Shown: piece after piece, positions 45,759-55,545 of the stretch | Layout of the letters: each line of letters opens with the position of its first letter | How positions within the stretch are numbered: the first letter of the stretch is position 1 | Source of the DNA: Lachnospiraceae bacterium MD335 | Lineage (GTDB): Bacteria > Bacillota > Clostridia > Lachnospirales > Lachnospiraceae | Reading direction: 5' to 3' | Assembly (NCBI GenBank): GCA_000403335.2 | Contig: KE159628.1 | Location: 490,241 to 554,240, forward strand | Length of the DNA stretch: 64,000 nt | The notes under the pieces: model-generated | The model's input: the letters and a program-made list of their open reading frames with translations, nothing else | Databases searched by the model: none | Told to the model about the DNA's origin: nothing | Position numbers and translations under genes: made by a program

Positions 45759-45799
45759 TATGATTCCTCGCAATTTTTGAAAGGAGCAAGGTTACAAAT

Positions 45800-48337
45800 A
45801 TGGATGATACAATCTTTGACAAAATAGAGGAAGTCGATTTACAAAAAACAATGGAAAAATCATATATTGATTATGCCATGAGTGTAATCGCTTCCCGTGC
45901 CCTGCCGGATGTCCGTGACGGATTAAAGCCGGTACAGCGGCGTGTGCTTTATTCCATGATAGAGCTGAACAACGGTCCTGACAAGCCGCACAGAAAGAGT
46001 GCGCGTATTGTCGGTGATACAATGGGTAAGTATCATCCGCATGGCGACAGTTCGATTTACGGCGCATTGGTAAATATGGCGCAGGAGTGGTCTACGCGCT
46101 ATCCGCTTGTTGACGGTCACGGCAATTTCGGTTCTGTGGACGGCGACGGCGCTGCGGCAATGCGATATACGGAGGCAAGGCTTAGCAAAATTTCGATGGA
46201 GCTTTTGGCGGACATCAATAAAAATACGGTTGATTTTGTGCCGAACTTCGATGAAACGGAGAAAGAGCCTACTGTGCTTCCAAGCCGGTACCCAAATCTT
46301 TTGGTCAACGGTACGCAGGGAATTGCGGTCGGTATGGCGACGAATATTCCGCCGCATAATCTGCGGGAGGTTATCGGTGCGGTTGTAAAGATTATTGATA
46401 ACCGTGTCAATGAGGACAGGGATACGGAGATTGACGAAATTTTACCAATCATTAAAGGACCTGATTTTCCGACAGGCGGCATTATTCTTGGCACGCGCGG
46501 CGTGGAAGAGGCTTACCGTACGGGGCGCGGTAAAATCAGGGTGCGCAGTGTGACAAATATTGAAACGCTGCCGAACGGAAAGAACCGTATTATTGTGACA
46601 GAGCTTCCGTATATGGTCAATAAGGCACGACTGATTGAAAAGATTGCAGAATTGGTAAAAGAAAAACGGATTGACGGTATTACGGATTTGCGCGACGAGT
46701 CCAACAGAGAGGGTATGAGAATCTGTATTGAACTGCGCAAGGACGTGAACGCGAATGTGATTTTAAATCAGCTATATAAACATACACAACTTCAGGACAG
46801 TTTTGGCGTGATTATGCTTGCGCTTGTAAATAATCAGCCAAAAGTCATGAATTTGAAGGATGTGTTAATTCATTACATTCGGCATCAGGAAGAGGTTGTT
46901 ACCCGAAGGACGCAGTATGACTTGAATAAGGCGGAAGAGCGCGACCATATTTTACAGGGTTTGCTGATTGCGCTTGACAATATTGACGAAGTTATTAAAA
47001 TCATCCGCGGCAGCGCAAATACGCAGGCTGCAAAGGAAGGTTTGGTTGCACGCTTTGGTTTGACGGATGTGCAGGCGCAGGCGATAGTAGATATGCGTCT
47101 GCGTGCATTGACAGGCTTGGAGCGCGAGAAACTCGAGCAGGAACATATGGAGCTTTTGAAGAAGATTGAGGAGTACAAGGCAATTTTGGCGGATGAAAAG
47201 CTTCTTCTTGGCGTTATTCGGACGGAAATTATGGTGATTTCCGATAAGTACGGTGACGACAGACGTTCTGCATTTGGATATGATGAGGCGGAAATTAACA
47301 TGGAGGATTTAATTCCGCGCGGCAATACGATTATTGCGATGACGAGCCTTGGATATATCAAGCGAATGACGGTGGATAATTTTAAGACGCAGCACAGAGG
47401 CGGCCGCGGAATTAAGGGAATGTCCACGATTGAGGACGATTATATCGAAGATCTGCTGATGACGACGACGCATCATTATCTGATGTTCTTTACGAATTTT
47501 GGACGTGTTTACCGTATTAAGGCTTATGAGATACCGGAGGCGGGAAGAACGGCGCGCGGAACTGCGATTGTCAATATTTTGCAGCTCAACCCGGGTGAAA
47601 AAATAACGGCGATGATACCGATTAGTGATTATGAAGATGGAAAACATCTGTTTATGATTACGAAGAAGGGTATCGCCAAGAAGACGCCGATTATGGAGTT
47701 TTCGAATGTGAGAAAGTCAGGTCTTGCAGCAATTTCGCTGCGTGATGATGATGAGCTGATTGAAGTAAAAATTACCGATGAAAACTCCGAGATTTTCCTT
47801 GTGACGAAATATGGTATGTGTATCCGCTTTAAAGAAACAGATGTTCGTTCTATGGGAAGAGGCGCTATGGGCGTTATCGGTATGAACCTTGACGATGGTG
47901 ACGAGATTGTTGGTATGCAGTTGAATACGCAGGGAGAGCGGCTTTTGATTGTGTCTGAGATGGGCATGGGCAAGCGGACGAATATTGATGAATTTACCGT
48001 GCAGAAGCGCGGCGGTAAGGGCATTAAGTGTTACCGCATTGCGGAGAAAACAGGAAATGTTGTCGGTGTTAAGGCGGTTAAAGATGACAGTGAGGTTATG
48101 ATGATTACGACGGAGGGCGTGATTATTCAGATTTCCGTGGAGGATATTTCGATTTATAAGCGCAATACGTCGGGTGTTAAGATGATTAACCTTGATGAAG
48201 GTGTGACGGTTGCAAAGGTTGCAAAGGTAAAACAAAAGCCGTCAGACGGAACACATGAGTTTGATGATATTGAGGAAATTGGCGAAGAACTGGATGAAAA
48301 CGACACAGACAGTAATTTGCCTGAAAAAGATATTTAA
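45800..48337 (+). CDS. gyrA: DNA gyrase subunit A
   Basis: The 845-residue cleavage subunit. The catalytic Tyr123 lies in [17 protein letters not shown] is [12 protein letters not shown]: Ser84 equals E. coli Ser83, and Gly88 stands where E. coli has Asp87. The C-terminal beta-pinwheel has the GyrA box in QKRGGKGIK and a related [17 protein letters not shown] lies 10-13 bases before the ATG. It follows gyrB by 41 bases. Confidence 0.98.
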   Translation: MDDTIFDKIEEVDLQKTMEKSYIDYAMSVIASRALPDVRDGLKPVQRRVLYSMIELNNGPDKPHRKSARIVGDTMGKYHPHGDSSIYGALVNMAQEWSTRYPLVDGHGNFGSVDGDGAAAMRYTEARLSKISMELLADINKNTVDFVPNFDETEKEPTVLPSRYPNLLVNGTQGIAVGMATNIPPHNLREVIGAVVKIIDNRVNEDRDTEIDEILPIIKGPDFPTGGIILGTRGVEEAYRTGRGKIRVRSVTNIETLPNGKNRIIVTELPYMVNKARLIEKIAELVKEKRIDGITDLRDESNREGMRICIELRKDVNANVILNQLYKHTQLQDSFGVIMLALVNNQPKVMNLKDVLIHYIRHQEEVVTRRTQYDLNKAEERDHILQGLLIALDNIDEVIKIIRGSANTQAAKEGLVARFGLTDVQAQAIVDMRLRALTGLEREKLEQEHMELLKKIEEYKAILADEKLLLGVIRTEIMVISDKYGDDRRSAFGYDEAEINMEDLIPRGNTIIAMTSLGYIKRMTVDNFKTQHRGGRGIKGMSTIEDDYIEDLLMTTTHHYLMFFTNFGRVYRIKAYEIPEAGRTARGTAIVNILQLNPGEKITAMIPISDYEDGKHLFMITKKGIAKKTPIMEFSNVRKSGLAAISLRDDDELIEVKITDENSEIFLVTKYGMCIRFKETDVRSMGRGAMGVIGMNLDDGDEIVGMQLNTQGERLLIVSEMGMGKRTNIDEFTVQKRGGKGIKCYRIAEKTGNVVGVKAVKDDSEVMMITTEGVIIQISVEDISIYKRNTSGVKMINLDEGVTVAKVAKVKQKPSDGTHEFDDIEEIGEELDENDTDSNLPEKDI

Positions 48338-48369
48338 TGAGATTAAAAAGAGTAAAAGGAGGAATGTTT

Positions 48370-48972
48370 ATGTATCGTTATGTGGCTATTGAACGTCAGT
48401 TTTGCAGCGGCGGACAGGAGGTTGCAAGTATTCTTGCAAAAAAGCTTGGGTATAAGCTTTATGACCATGATATTTTGGTTGAAACTGCAAATCGTTTGGA
48501 GCTGCCTGCAATTTATGTTTCAGATTTGGAGGAAACATCATCAACAAATCCGATTTTTAATCTGTCACAGACAGCGCTTGGCGGGTTGAGCAAGAAAAAG
48601 AACATACCTCTTTCGGAACAAATCTTTCAAGCGGAAAAGCAGGTAATCTTGGATGTTGCCGAAAATGAGAGCTGTGTTTTTGTCGGACGCTGTGCAGGGC
48701 ATATTCTGAGTGAGAAGGAGGACTGCCTTAGGGTATTTATCTATGCGGATGATGCGTTTCGGCTTGAGCGTGCAAGGACAAAGGAAAAGATTCCGATGGA
48801 AAAAGTTGAGGCGGAGATGAAACGTGTTGACAAGCGCAGGTCCGGTTTCTTTACAAATCATACGGATTGCAAGTGGGGCGCGCAGGAATTTTTCCAAATC
48901 AGTTTGAATTCTGCTACGCTTGGAATTGAGACATGTGCAGAGATTCTTGCAGCAGCTGTTAAAAATCACTAA
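48370..48972 (+). CDS. Cytidylate kinase-like family protein
   Basis: A 200-residue P-loop-type kinase-like protein (RYVAIERQFCSGGQEVASILAKKLGYKLYDHDIL). It has the short-loop pattern of the cytidylate kinase-like family, with SCVFVGRCAGHIL, FIYADDAFRLERA and the helical lid region. The classical Walker A Lys/Ser-Thr is replaced by S-G-G-Q-E, as is common in this family. The substrate is unknown. ATG 48370 was chosen because GGAGG lies 7 bases before it; upstream ATGs are too close. It follows gyrA and ends at a terminator. Confidence 0.85.
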   Translation: MYRYVAIERQFCSGGQEVASILAKKLGYKLYDHDILVETANRLELPAIYVSDLEETSSTNPIFNLSQTALGGLSKKKNIPLSEQIFQAEKQVILDVAENESCVFVGRCAGHILSEKEDCLRVFIYADDAFRLERARTKEKIPMEKVEAEMKRVDKRRSGFFTNHTDCKWGAQEFFQISLNSATLGIETCAEILAAAVKNH

Positions 48973-49011
48973 AAAGTTCTAAGATACGACATAATTTTTG
49001 TATATAAAGTA

Positions 49012-49045
49012 CGCCAAATGCAGGTTATCTTGCATTTGGCGGTTT
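49012..49045 (+). terminator. Terminator after the gyrase-kinase genes
   Basis: CGCCAAATGCA (49012-49022) pairs with TGCATTTGGCG (49031-49041) and is followed by GTTTTATT. Confidence 0.88.
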
Positions 49046-49064
49046 TATTCCCGCGAGCAACGAG

Positions 49065-49829
49065 TCAAGTGGCTGCCTGCAGACATTTGACTTGATATAA
49101 ATAACTTCTGCCATCTTTTCCAATCTTTTCCACCACTCCTGTTTCCAACAATACATTCAAAAGTGTTCCTGCGCGCTGCTGCGGTATTTTTGCAGCTTTT
49201 CCAAAATCTTTGGATGTAAACTGCTCTGGCAATGTCTCCGGCAGGAATTTCAGATAATCCGACATCGTATCAATCCGCACTTCATCATAAATATTAACAG
49301 GAACACCGTCCATTCTCGATGAACCTCTTTTTTTATTGTAACTCCATCCGTTTAAATAACGTGTTTCTTCCACGTCAATCAGGGATATAATAAAATGGAG
49401 TCTTGGATTGTGTATAAACATTTTTATTTTATAAAGCTCCGGTATAATCTGATACTGTGTGCCCGTCTTGGGTGATTTGCGTTTTGGAGAAAGCTCACCG
49501 GTCTCCATATCAAGCCAAGAAATCCATTTATGGTGTGCCACGGGATAAATAATCGTAACATCGTGTTCCTGAAGAAAATATTGCAGTTTATTGCGCATGG
49601 TGTTGAAATTTCTTGTCTGTACTTCAAAAATTTCACCGTCCACGCAAATATCTGCCACATATGGTCCGATTTTAATTTCATGATAAGAAGAATCAGGTGC
49701 ATAATAATATTTTAGAACGCTGTGTATTGTTTTTTCCCGTAATGTTCCGATGCCGTTTTGTCCCTGAAGTTTTCCAATCATTTCGTAACATGCTTCAGAG
49801 AATAGTTTTTTATCTATTGTGCTTTGCAT
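49065..49829 (-). CDS. Predicted PD-(D/E)xK-like nuclease with winged helix
   Basis: A 254-residue protein with no family I can name. The N-terminal half looks like a restriction-endonuclease fold: helix with Glu32 (LREKTIHSVLKYY), then Asp60 (YVADICVDG), then E69-V-Q71 (EIFEVQT). The pattern E..D-x8-E-x-Q is a PD-(D/E)xK variant with Gln for the usual Lys. The C-terminal region (LPEQFTSKDFGKAAKIPQQ, AGTLLNVLLETGVVEKIG) is winged-helix-like. ATG 49829 has GAGGA at 5 bases. It is convergent with the gyrA string. Confidence 0.6.
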   Translation of the reverse strand: MQSTIDKKLFSEACYEMIGKLQGQNGIGTLREKTIHSVLKYYYAPDSSYHEIKIGPYVADICVDGEIFEVQTRNFNTMRNKLQYFLQEHDVTIIYPVAHHKWISWLDMETGELSPKRKSPKTGTQYQIIPELYKIKMFIHNPRLHFIISLIDVEETRYLNGWSYNKKRGSSRMDGVPVNIYDEVRIDTMSDYLKFLPETLPEQFTSKDFGKAAKIPQQRAGTLLNVLLETGVVEKIGKDGRSYLYQVKCLQAAT

Positions 49830-49945
49830 ATCAGTCCTCATTTTTTTAGTTGCGTACAAATTGTTTTAGGATTACTATAGACATATGTAGTTTAATAACC
49901 GACAGAAAATGATTTCTATATACATTTTATAGGAGAACGACCGAA

Positions 49946-51475
49946 ATGGGAATAATAAAAAGTAAATATTACGGAATTATACGCGGATTCATCGTAGGAA
50001 TCGCGTTTTTCCTTCAGATAGGAATAATGGTGTTTTTGTCGATGTATCTTATCCAGTTCGCGACAGAAGTATATTTTGTATTGGAATTAATCAGCATTGT
50101 GATTGTATTTGAGCTTGTTAATAATGCGGAATCATACAAAATGAGCTGGATTATTATTATCCTTGTGCTTCCCGTTGCAGGTTTGTTTTTGTTTGCCATG
50201 TGGGGAAGGAGCCGTAAAAATTCGGGATATTTTAGGCGTTTTAGGGAAATTGATGCGAAACGGACAAGAAGACTTATGAATGATGATGCGGTGGCGGAGG
50301 ATTTGGAGATAGAGCATCCCAATAAAGTTCAAATCAGCCGTTATCTGCGGAAGGAAGGCTTTCCAATTTACAAAAATACGGAGGCTGTCTATTATGAGGT
50401 AGGTGAAAAGGTTCTTACTGCAATGATTGCAGACATGAAAAATGCAAAAAAATTTATTTTTATGGAATATTTCATCGTTTCCGAAGGCAGGATTTGGGAT
50501 GAAATCCTTGATATTCTCACACAAAAGGTAAAAGAAGGCGTAGAAGTAAAACTTTTGTTCGACGATTTTGGGACGTTAAAGATTAACACACATGCGTTTC
50601 GGACTGATATGAAAATGCGCGGACTTGATATGTGTATTTTTAATCCGATTCACAAAGGTGTGGTGCGGATGTTGTTTAATTACCGGAATCATCAGAAGAT
50701 TACCGTAATAGACGGGAATATTGCCTATACAGGAGGATTTAATCTTGCGGATGAATATGCCAATTATATACAGCGATTCGGTCATTGGAAGGATTCAGGT
50801 ATGCGGCTTTATGGGGAGGGCGTTTACAGCTTTACATGCTTTTTCCTTGATATGTGGCGTATTTCACATAAAAATGTGCAAATAAATGATGAGGCGTATA
50901 AGCCCGGGGTCAGTGTGCAGGAGGAGGGTTATGTTCAGCCGTTTATGGGAGGTCCTCACAGAAATCCGCATAATCCTACAGAAGGCGCGTATACGCGTAT
51001 GATAAACAAAGCGAGAGACTATATTTATATTACGACACCGTATCTTGTGCTTGACCAAAAGATGCTTGAGGACCTTACCAGTGCGGCGGAGAGCGGTGTG
51101 GATGTGCGTATTATTGTGCCAAAGGTGTATGATAAATGGTATGTTTATATGGTGAACGTTTCAAATTACGGAATGCTTATGAATGCAGGCGTTCAGATTT
51201 ATGAGTATACGCCGGGATTTATTCATGCCAAAAATGTCATAGTAGATGATGAGTGTGCAATCTGCGGAACAATTAATACGGATTACAGAAGCTTTTATCT
51301 GCATTATGAATGCGGTGTATTTATCAGTGAAATGGAAGCGGTTCAGAATATGAAAGATGATTTTTTGCGGACTATTGAACAATGTGATGCGATGGATATG
51401 ATTCGATGGTCGAAACGTCCAATTGGTAATAAGCTCATACAGGGAATGCTGCGCGTTATTTCACCGCTGCTGTAA
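49946..51475 (+). CDS. cls: Cardiolipin synthase
   Basis: A 509-residue phospholipase D-type enzyme that joins phosphatidylglycerol into cardiolipin at the membrane. Two N-terminal transmembrane helices (IVGIAFFLQIGIMVFLSMYL and MSWIIIILVLPVAGLFLFA) precede two HxKx4D motifs: HQKITVIDGNIAYTGG and HAKNVIVDDECAICGT. TAGGAG lies upstream of the ATG. Length and order match ClsA-type synthases. Confidence 0.96.
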   Translation: MGIIKSKYYGIIRGFIVGIAFFLQIGIMVFLSMYLIQFATEVYFVLELISIVIVFELVNNAESYKMSWIIIILVLPVAGLFLFAMWGRSRKNSGYFRRFREIDAKRTRRLMNDDAVAEDLEIEHPNKVQISRYLRKEGFPIYKNTEAVYYEVGEKVLTAMIADMKNAKKFIFMEYFIVSEGRIWDEILDILTQKVKEGVEVKLLFDDFGTLKINTHAFRTDMKMRGLDMCIFNPIHKGVVRMLFNYRNHQKITVIDGNIAYTGGFNLADEYANYIQRFGHWKDSGMRLYGEGVYSFTCFFLDMWRISHKNVQINDEAYKPGVSVQEEGYVQPFMGGPHRNPHNPTEGAYTRMINKARDYIYITTPYLVLDQKMLEDLTSAAESGVDVRIIVPKVYDKWYVYMVNVSNYGMLMNAGVQIYEYTPGFIHAKNVIVDDECAICGTINTDYRSFYLHYECGVFISEMEAVQNMKDDFLRTIEQCDAMDMIRWSKRPIGNKLIQGMLRVISPLL

Positions 51476-51482
51476 TTTTTAT

Positions 51483-51579
51483 GCACAGCCCCATGCAAAG
51501 GAAGTATGTTGCTAAGGCGGCGCATGGGGCGCGCGGCGAGTAGTGGAGAAGGTCGTGACCCTACTCGATTCATCTGTGC
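51483..51579 (+). ncRNA. Three-way-junction-like RNA structure after cls
   Basis: An outer stem GCACAG (51483-51488) / CTGTGC (51574-51579) encloses two hairpins. One is CCCCATGC (51489-51496) / GCATGGGG (51522-51529) and the other is CGAGTAG (51537-51543) / CTACTCG (51561-51567). GC content is higher than its surroundings. It may be a 3' UTR element or small RNA. Confidence 0.45.
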
Positions 51580-51588
51580 GTACAAATA

Positions 51589-51614
51589 AAAAAAGTGCTT
51601 TTGGCACTTTTTTA
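51589..51614. terminator. Bidirectional terminator between cls and cheY
   Basis: AAAAAGTGC-TTTT-GGCACTTTTTT has A-runs and T-runs on both sides, so it fits the convergent cls and cheY genes. Confidence 0.88.
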
Positions 51615-51629
51615 TTTCTCGGTATGAAA

Positions 51630-51992
51630 TTATCCGATTACTTTCTTGAGTGCTTCGAGAACACGTTCCGCTTGGAATGGCTTAACGATAAAGTCTTTTG
51701 CTCCTGATTGAATAGCTTCAATAACCATTGCCTGCTGTCCCATAGCCGAACACATGATAACCGTTGCATTGGGATCATTGCCTTTAATTGCTTTTAAAGC
51801 TTGTATTCCGTCCATTTCCGGCATTGTGATGTCCATAAGCACAAGATCCGGCTTCGTTTCATTGTACTTATCCACAGCTATTTTTCCGTTTTCTGCCTCA
51901 GCAGCAACGTTGTATCCATTCTTTGTCAAAATGTCCTTAATCATCATTCTCATAAAAGCTGCATCATCGACAATTAAAATATTTTTTGCCAT
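51630..51992 (-). CDS. cheY: CheY-type single-domain response regulator
   Basis: A 120-residue receiver domain alone. It has the acidic pair DD in ILIVDDAAFMR, the phosphorylated Asp in LVLMDITMPEMDG (about residue 53), the Thr/Ser switch in VIMCSAM and Lys in FIVKPF. It is nearly identical in pattern to CheY of flagellated Clostridia, which reverses the flagellar motor when phosphorylated. It stands alone, away from a chemotaxis operon. Confidence 0.9.
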   Translation of the reverse strand: MAKNILIVDDAAFMRMMIKDILTKNGYNVAAEAENGKIAVDKYNETKPDLVLMDITMPEMDGIQALKAIKGNDPNATVIMCSAMGQQAMVIEAIQSGAKDFIVKPFQAERVLEALKKVIG

Positions 51993-52260
51993 TTTAGTTC
52001 CTCCTCTGGAATAATCTATGAAATGGAATATGTATATTCATGAAACCATTTTTAGATGTCGCTCAGATATATTCTACAATTATTTTTAAATTTTGTCTAT
52101 ATAGGAGGTGAAAATAAATCGAAAAACGGGTAAAAATTCGTGTTTGAAATTTTCGGATTTTTGCAAATAATAAAAGAAGTGTTTACAATCCTATGTAAAA
52201 TATGGTACATTACGCATAGAAAGCATGAAAATGAATAAGTGGAAAGGAATTTATAAAATC

Positions 52261-53502
52261 ATGACAGAAAAGGAACTTTCAAGTGTATTGGAGGAACATG
52301 GACAGGGGCATATTTTTGAGGCGTATCAGAAATTAGATGAGGAAGGAAAGAAAAAGCTTGCCGGACAGGTGGAACGGATTGACTGGTCAATCATGGATAT
52401 ACCATTCCATAAAACGGCAAGTGATGAGGAGCCGAAGCAGGAGCGAGGGAAGCTTGAGCCGCTTTCTGCGATGGAAATATCTGAAATAGAGAAAAATAAG
52501 GCGCGGTATGAGGCAATCGGGCTTGACGCGATTAAGGCGGGTAAGGTCGGCGCCGTGCTTTTAGCGGGCGGACAGGGGACGCGCCTTGGTTCCGACGGAC
52601 CGAAGGGTAAGTATAATATCGGGCTTACAAAGGATATGTTTATTTTTGAGCGTCTTATCAGAAATCTGCTTGATGTGACGGATAAGGCAGGCTGTTTTGT
52701 GCCGCTTTATGTGATGACGAGTGACAAAAATCATGAGGAGACAGTTTCCTTTTTTGCGGAAAAGAATTACTTCGGGTATCCGGAGGAGTTTGTGAAATTT
52801 TTTAAGCAGGAGATGGCGCCTTCGGTTGATTTTAACGGAAAGCTTTATATGGAATCTGCTGATTCGCTTTCGCTTTCACCCAACGGAAACGGCGGCTGGT
52901 TTTATTCGATGGCGGTAACGGGCGTTTTGAAAGATGTCAAGGAAAGAGGCGTTGAATGGCTGAATATCTTTGCAGTTGACAATGTTTTGCAGCGGATTGC
53001 GGATCCTGTATTCGTGGGAGCGACGCTGGAATCAGGCTGTGTCAGCGGCGCAAAGGTGGTAAGAAAGGCAGACCCGCATGAGAAAGTCGGCGTGCTTTGT
53101 CTTGAGGACGGGAAGCCTTCGATTGTAGAGTATTATGAAATGACAGATGAGATTATTAATTCAAGAGAGCCGAATGGTGATTTATCTTATAATTTCGGCG
53201 TGATTTTGAATTATCTGTTCCGCGTTGACAAGCTTGAGCAGATTATGAATGAAAAAATGCCGGTACATGTGGTGGAGAAAAAAATTCCGTACATGACGGC
53301 GGACGGTGATTATATCAAACCTGAGACACCAAACGGTTATAAGTTTGAGCTTTTGGTGCTTGATATGATTCACTTGCTTGATAATTGTCTGTCGTTTGAG
53401 GTTGTGCGCGATTATGAGTTTGCGCCGATTAAGAATAAGAAGGGTATTGACTCGGTGGAGAGTGCGCGGGCGCTTTTGCAGAAGAATGGAGTTGCGTTAT
53501 GA
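52261..53502 (+). CDS. UDP-sugar pyrophosphorylase, UDPGP family
   Basis: A 413-residue enzyme of the eukaryote-like UDPGP family, which forms UDP-GlcNAc or UDP-glucose from UTP and the sugar phosphate. It has the nucleotide loop LLAGGQGTRLGSDGPKG, then NGNGGWFYSM and FAVDNVLQRIADP. The substrate (GlcNAc-1-P or Glc-1-P) is not clear. ATG 52261 fits the family start; a frame extending to 52225 has no better site. It overlaps the HAD gene by ATGA. Confidence 0.88.
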   Translation: MTEKELSSVLEEHGQGHIFEAYQKLDEEGKKKLAGQVERIDWSIMDIPFHKTASDEEPKQERGKLEPLSAMEISEIEKNKARYEAIGLDAIKAGKVGAVLLAGGQGTRLGSDGPKGKYNIGLTKDMFIFERLIRNLLDVTDKAGCFVPLYVMTSDKNHEETVSFFAEKNYFGYPEEFVKFFKQEMAPSVDFNGKLYMESADSLSLSPNGNGGWFYSMAVTGVLKDVKERGVEWLNIFAVDNVLQRIADPVFVGATLESGCVSGAKVVRKADPHEKVGVLCLEDGKPSIVEYYEMTDEIINSREPNGDLSYNFGVILNYLFRVDKLEQIMNEKMPVHVVEKKIPYMTADGDYIKPETPNGYKFELLVLDMIHLLDNCLSFEVVRDYEFAPIKNKKGIDSVESARALLQKNGVAL

Positions 53503-54107
53503 TAAAAAATGTTGTTTTTGATGTTGGAAATGTGCTTGTGTGTTATCGCTGGCGTGCGCTGATGGACGAATTGGGATTTCCAAAGGATTTGCAGGAGGTG
53601 TTTGCCGAAAAGGTATTTGGTAATCCTTTTTGGATTGAGCTTGATCGCGGCGTGATTGATGAGAAAGATGTAATTGCCAAAATCCGCGGGGAAATCAGCG
53701 AATATGGCGATGAATTTGACAGGATTTGGGACAATATTGACAGGCTTGTGGAGCCGTATGATTATGCGGTAAGCATGATTGACACGTTGAGGAAACGGGG
53801 ATTTCGCGTTTATCTTTTGTCCAATTATCCGGTGAGCATGTTTGAGCTGCATACAAGGTGCGGGCGGTTTCCGTTTTTGGAGCATGTTGATGGGAAGGTG
53901 GTTTCGGCTTATGTGAAGCTTGTGAAGCCTGACAGGGAGATTTATGAGTATCTTCTGAATCAATACGATTTGGAGGTGCAGGAGTGCGTATTTTTGGATG
54001 ACCGGCTGGAGAATGTCGAGGGCGCGCGCAAGGTTGGCATGAAAGGGATTTTGTTTGAGAATTATGAGCAGGCTTGGGCAGAGCTTGAGGAGATGATTTC
54101 GCTGTAA
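53499..54107 (+). CDS. HAD family hydrolase
   Basis: A 202-residue haloacid dehalogenase-like phosphatase of the HAD-IA group (epoxide hydrolase N-like). It has the motif VVFDVGNVLV (nucleophile Asp about 8), motif II LLSNYP, and motif III/IV CVFLDDRLENVEGARKVG. The helical cap domain follows the first motif. It begins in an ATGA overlap with the pyrophosphorylase, so it may act on a sugar phosphate in the same pathway; that is inference. Confidence 0.9.
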   Translation: MIKNVVFDVGNVLVCYRWRALMDELGFPKDLQEVFAEKVFGNPFWIELDRGVIDEKDVIAKIRGEISEYGDEFDRIWDNIDRLVEPYDYAVSMIDTLRKRGFRVYLLSNYPVSMFELHTRCGRFPFLEHVDGKVVSAYVKLVKPDREIYEYLLNQYDLEVQECVFLDDRLENVEGARKVGMKGILFENYEQAWAELEEMISL

Positions 54108-54134
54108 AAGGGGTTATACCGTTTCTTAATTAAG

Positions 54135-54176
54135 TATCGTTTTAAAATGGAGTTTATTTTAAAACGGTATTTTTTT
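54135..54176 (+). terminator. Terminator after the pyrophosphorylase-HAD operon
   Basis: TATCGTTTTAAAAT pairs with ATTTTAAAACGGTA (one wobble) and is followed by a run of seven Ts. Confidence 0.88.
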
Positions 54177-54322
54177 GTTACTTATAATAGTCATTTAAAA
54201 AAAAAGCCAATAAACTTTCAATATAAAAGAAAAAAGTGTAAAAATTGTTGAAATAAAAGTTAATAACCCCATTTTATACTGTTATTATAACATTACAAAC
54301 TTTTGAAACAAAAATAAAATGC

Positions 54323-54350
54323 TTGAAGAACACAAAAAACATGATACAAT
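54323..54350 (+). promoter_or_regulatory. Sigma-A type promoter for the DeoR gene
   Basis: TTGAAG (54323-54328) and TACAAT (54345-54350) are separated by 16 bases, about 60 bases before the start of the regulator. Confidence 0.5.
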
Positions 54351-54409
54351 GAGGAGTGGATAAGTATGAATTTTATAACGGGGAAAATATAGATACAGGG
54401 AGTTAGCAT

Positions 54410-55171
54410 ATGGATACAATGGAACAGCGCAGGAACACGATTGTGGATTTGGTTAATCAGAGCGGAAATATCAGCTTTACACAGCTGAAGAAAAAATTTC
54501 CAAAAATCTCCGAAATGACACTGCGCACGGATTTAAAGGCTCTTGATGAGGCGAAACGAATTGTTCGGGTACACGGGGGTGCAAAATCGGTTGATGTTGT
54601 GATTGGAACAGATGATATGCTCAGCCGAAGGCAGGTACGCAATATTGAGGCAAAGCAGCTTATCACGCAAAAGGCGCTGCAGTTTATACGGAAGGATACG
54701 ACGATTTTTTTGGATTCTGGAAGTACAACAACCATGCTTGCGTCCTGTATGCCCGACCAGTCTAATCTGATTTATACAAATTCGCTGACATGCGCGGCGG
54801 AGCTTGGCAGGCTGACAATGCCTTCCATACATGTTTTGGGCGGGAAAATAAACCGTTACAGTATGAGTGTGTGCGGTATTCACACGGTTTCTGAGGTACG
54901 GCGTATCAATTTTGACCAGGTATTTATGGGTGTTACGAGCTATTGTGAACAGACGGGATTTAACTGCGGCATGGACGAGGAGGCGGTTTTGAAAAGTACG
55001 GTACTGCATCAGGCGGAACAGAAAATCTTTTTGATGGATTCCTCAAAGGTCGGCGTGAAAAGCACGTATTCGTTCTGTACATTCAGCGATGTGGACATTA
55101 TTATTTCTGATGATAATCTTTCCGAGGAGTTTCGGGAGGACTGTAAAAAGCACGGAGTACAGATTATTTAG
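54410..55171 (+). CDS. DeoR/GlpR-family transcription regulator
   Basis: A 253-residue repressor. The N-terminal DeoR helix-turn-helix (NISFTQLKKKFPKISEMTLRTDLKAL) is followed by the sugar-phosphate-sensing domain (FLDSGSTTTMLASCM, NSLTCAAELG, VFMGVTSYCEQTGFNCG). It lies just before fruK and is the likely regulator of fructose use (FruR-like), responding to a phosphorylated sugar. GGGAG lies upstream of the ATG. Confidence 0.9.
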   Translation: MDTMEQRRNTIVDLVNQSGNISFTQLKKKFPKISEMTLRTDLKALDEAKRIVRVHGGAKSVDVVIGTDDMLSRRQVRNIEAKQLITQKALQFIRKDTTIFLDSGSTTTMLASCMPDQSNLIYTNSLTCAAELGRLTMPSIHVLGGKINRYSMSVCGIHTVSEVRRINFDQVFMGVTSYCEQTGFNCGMDEEAVLKSTVLHQAEQKIFLMDSSKVGVKSTYSFCTFSDVDIIISDDNLSEEFREDCKKHGVQII

Positions 55172-55545
55172 GACAAGCAGTTTGGTTTATCGGGGGTGGC
55201 GGGTAAGGAGATAATTCATGAAAAATGGGGTGCAGCGTTTTGGTAAATTTCTTTCGGCGATTTTGGTCTAAAAGTCCGTACCGCAGGCGCATCTTGTAAC
55301 GTATTTGGGAATATGACGGGGAGAGTTATTTTGAGGCGTATCACGGTGAGCCGATGAGCTGCTGCATTGGCGGGTATCATAGCAATTATCAGCGTCATTA
55401 ATATCCGTAACGACAATCCGCTTCGGCTTGTTCTCAAACGCAAGACCATAACTTATCGAGGCAGAGGATATGCTGTTTGAACATTTTGGAGGAAAATAGT
55501 GTGAAAAATAAATTTGCAGACTGAGAAGGGAGCATGGTTATTAAG
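55172..55545 (+). pseudogene. Decayed gene(s): PTS EIIC start and a second relic
   Basis: At 55218 an ATG behind AAGGAG opens MKNGVQRFGKFLSAILV and then stops at 55271; the first residues resemble the start of a PTS EIIC (mannitol-type) protein. In another frame, about 55300-55400, the stretch RIWEYDGESYFEAYHGEP and SCCIGGYHSNYQRH looks like a different gene fragment that I cannot place. Nothing else in this 370-base gap is coding. Confidence 0.5.
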
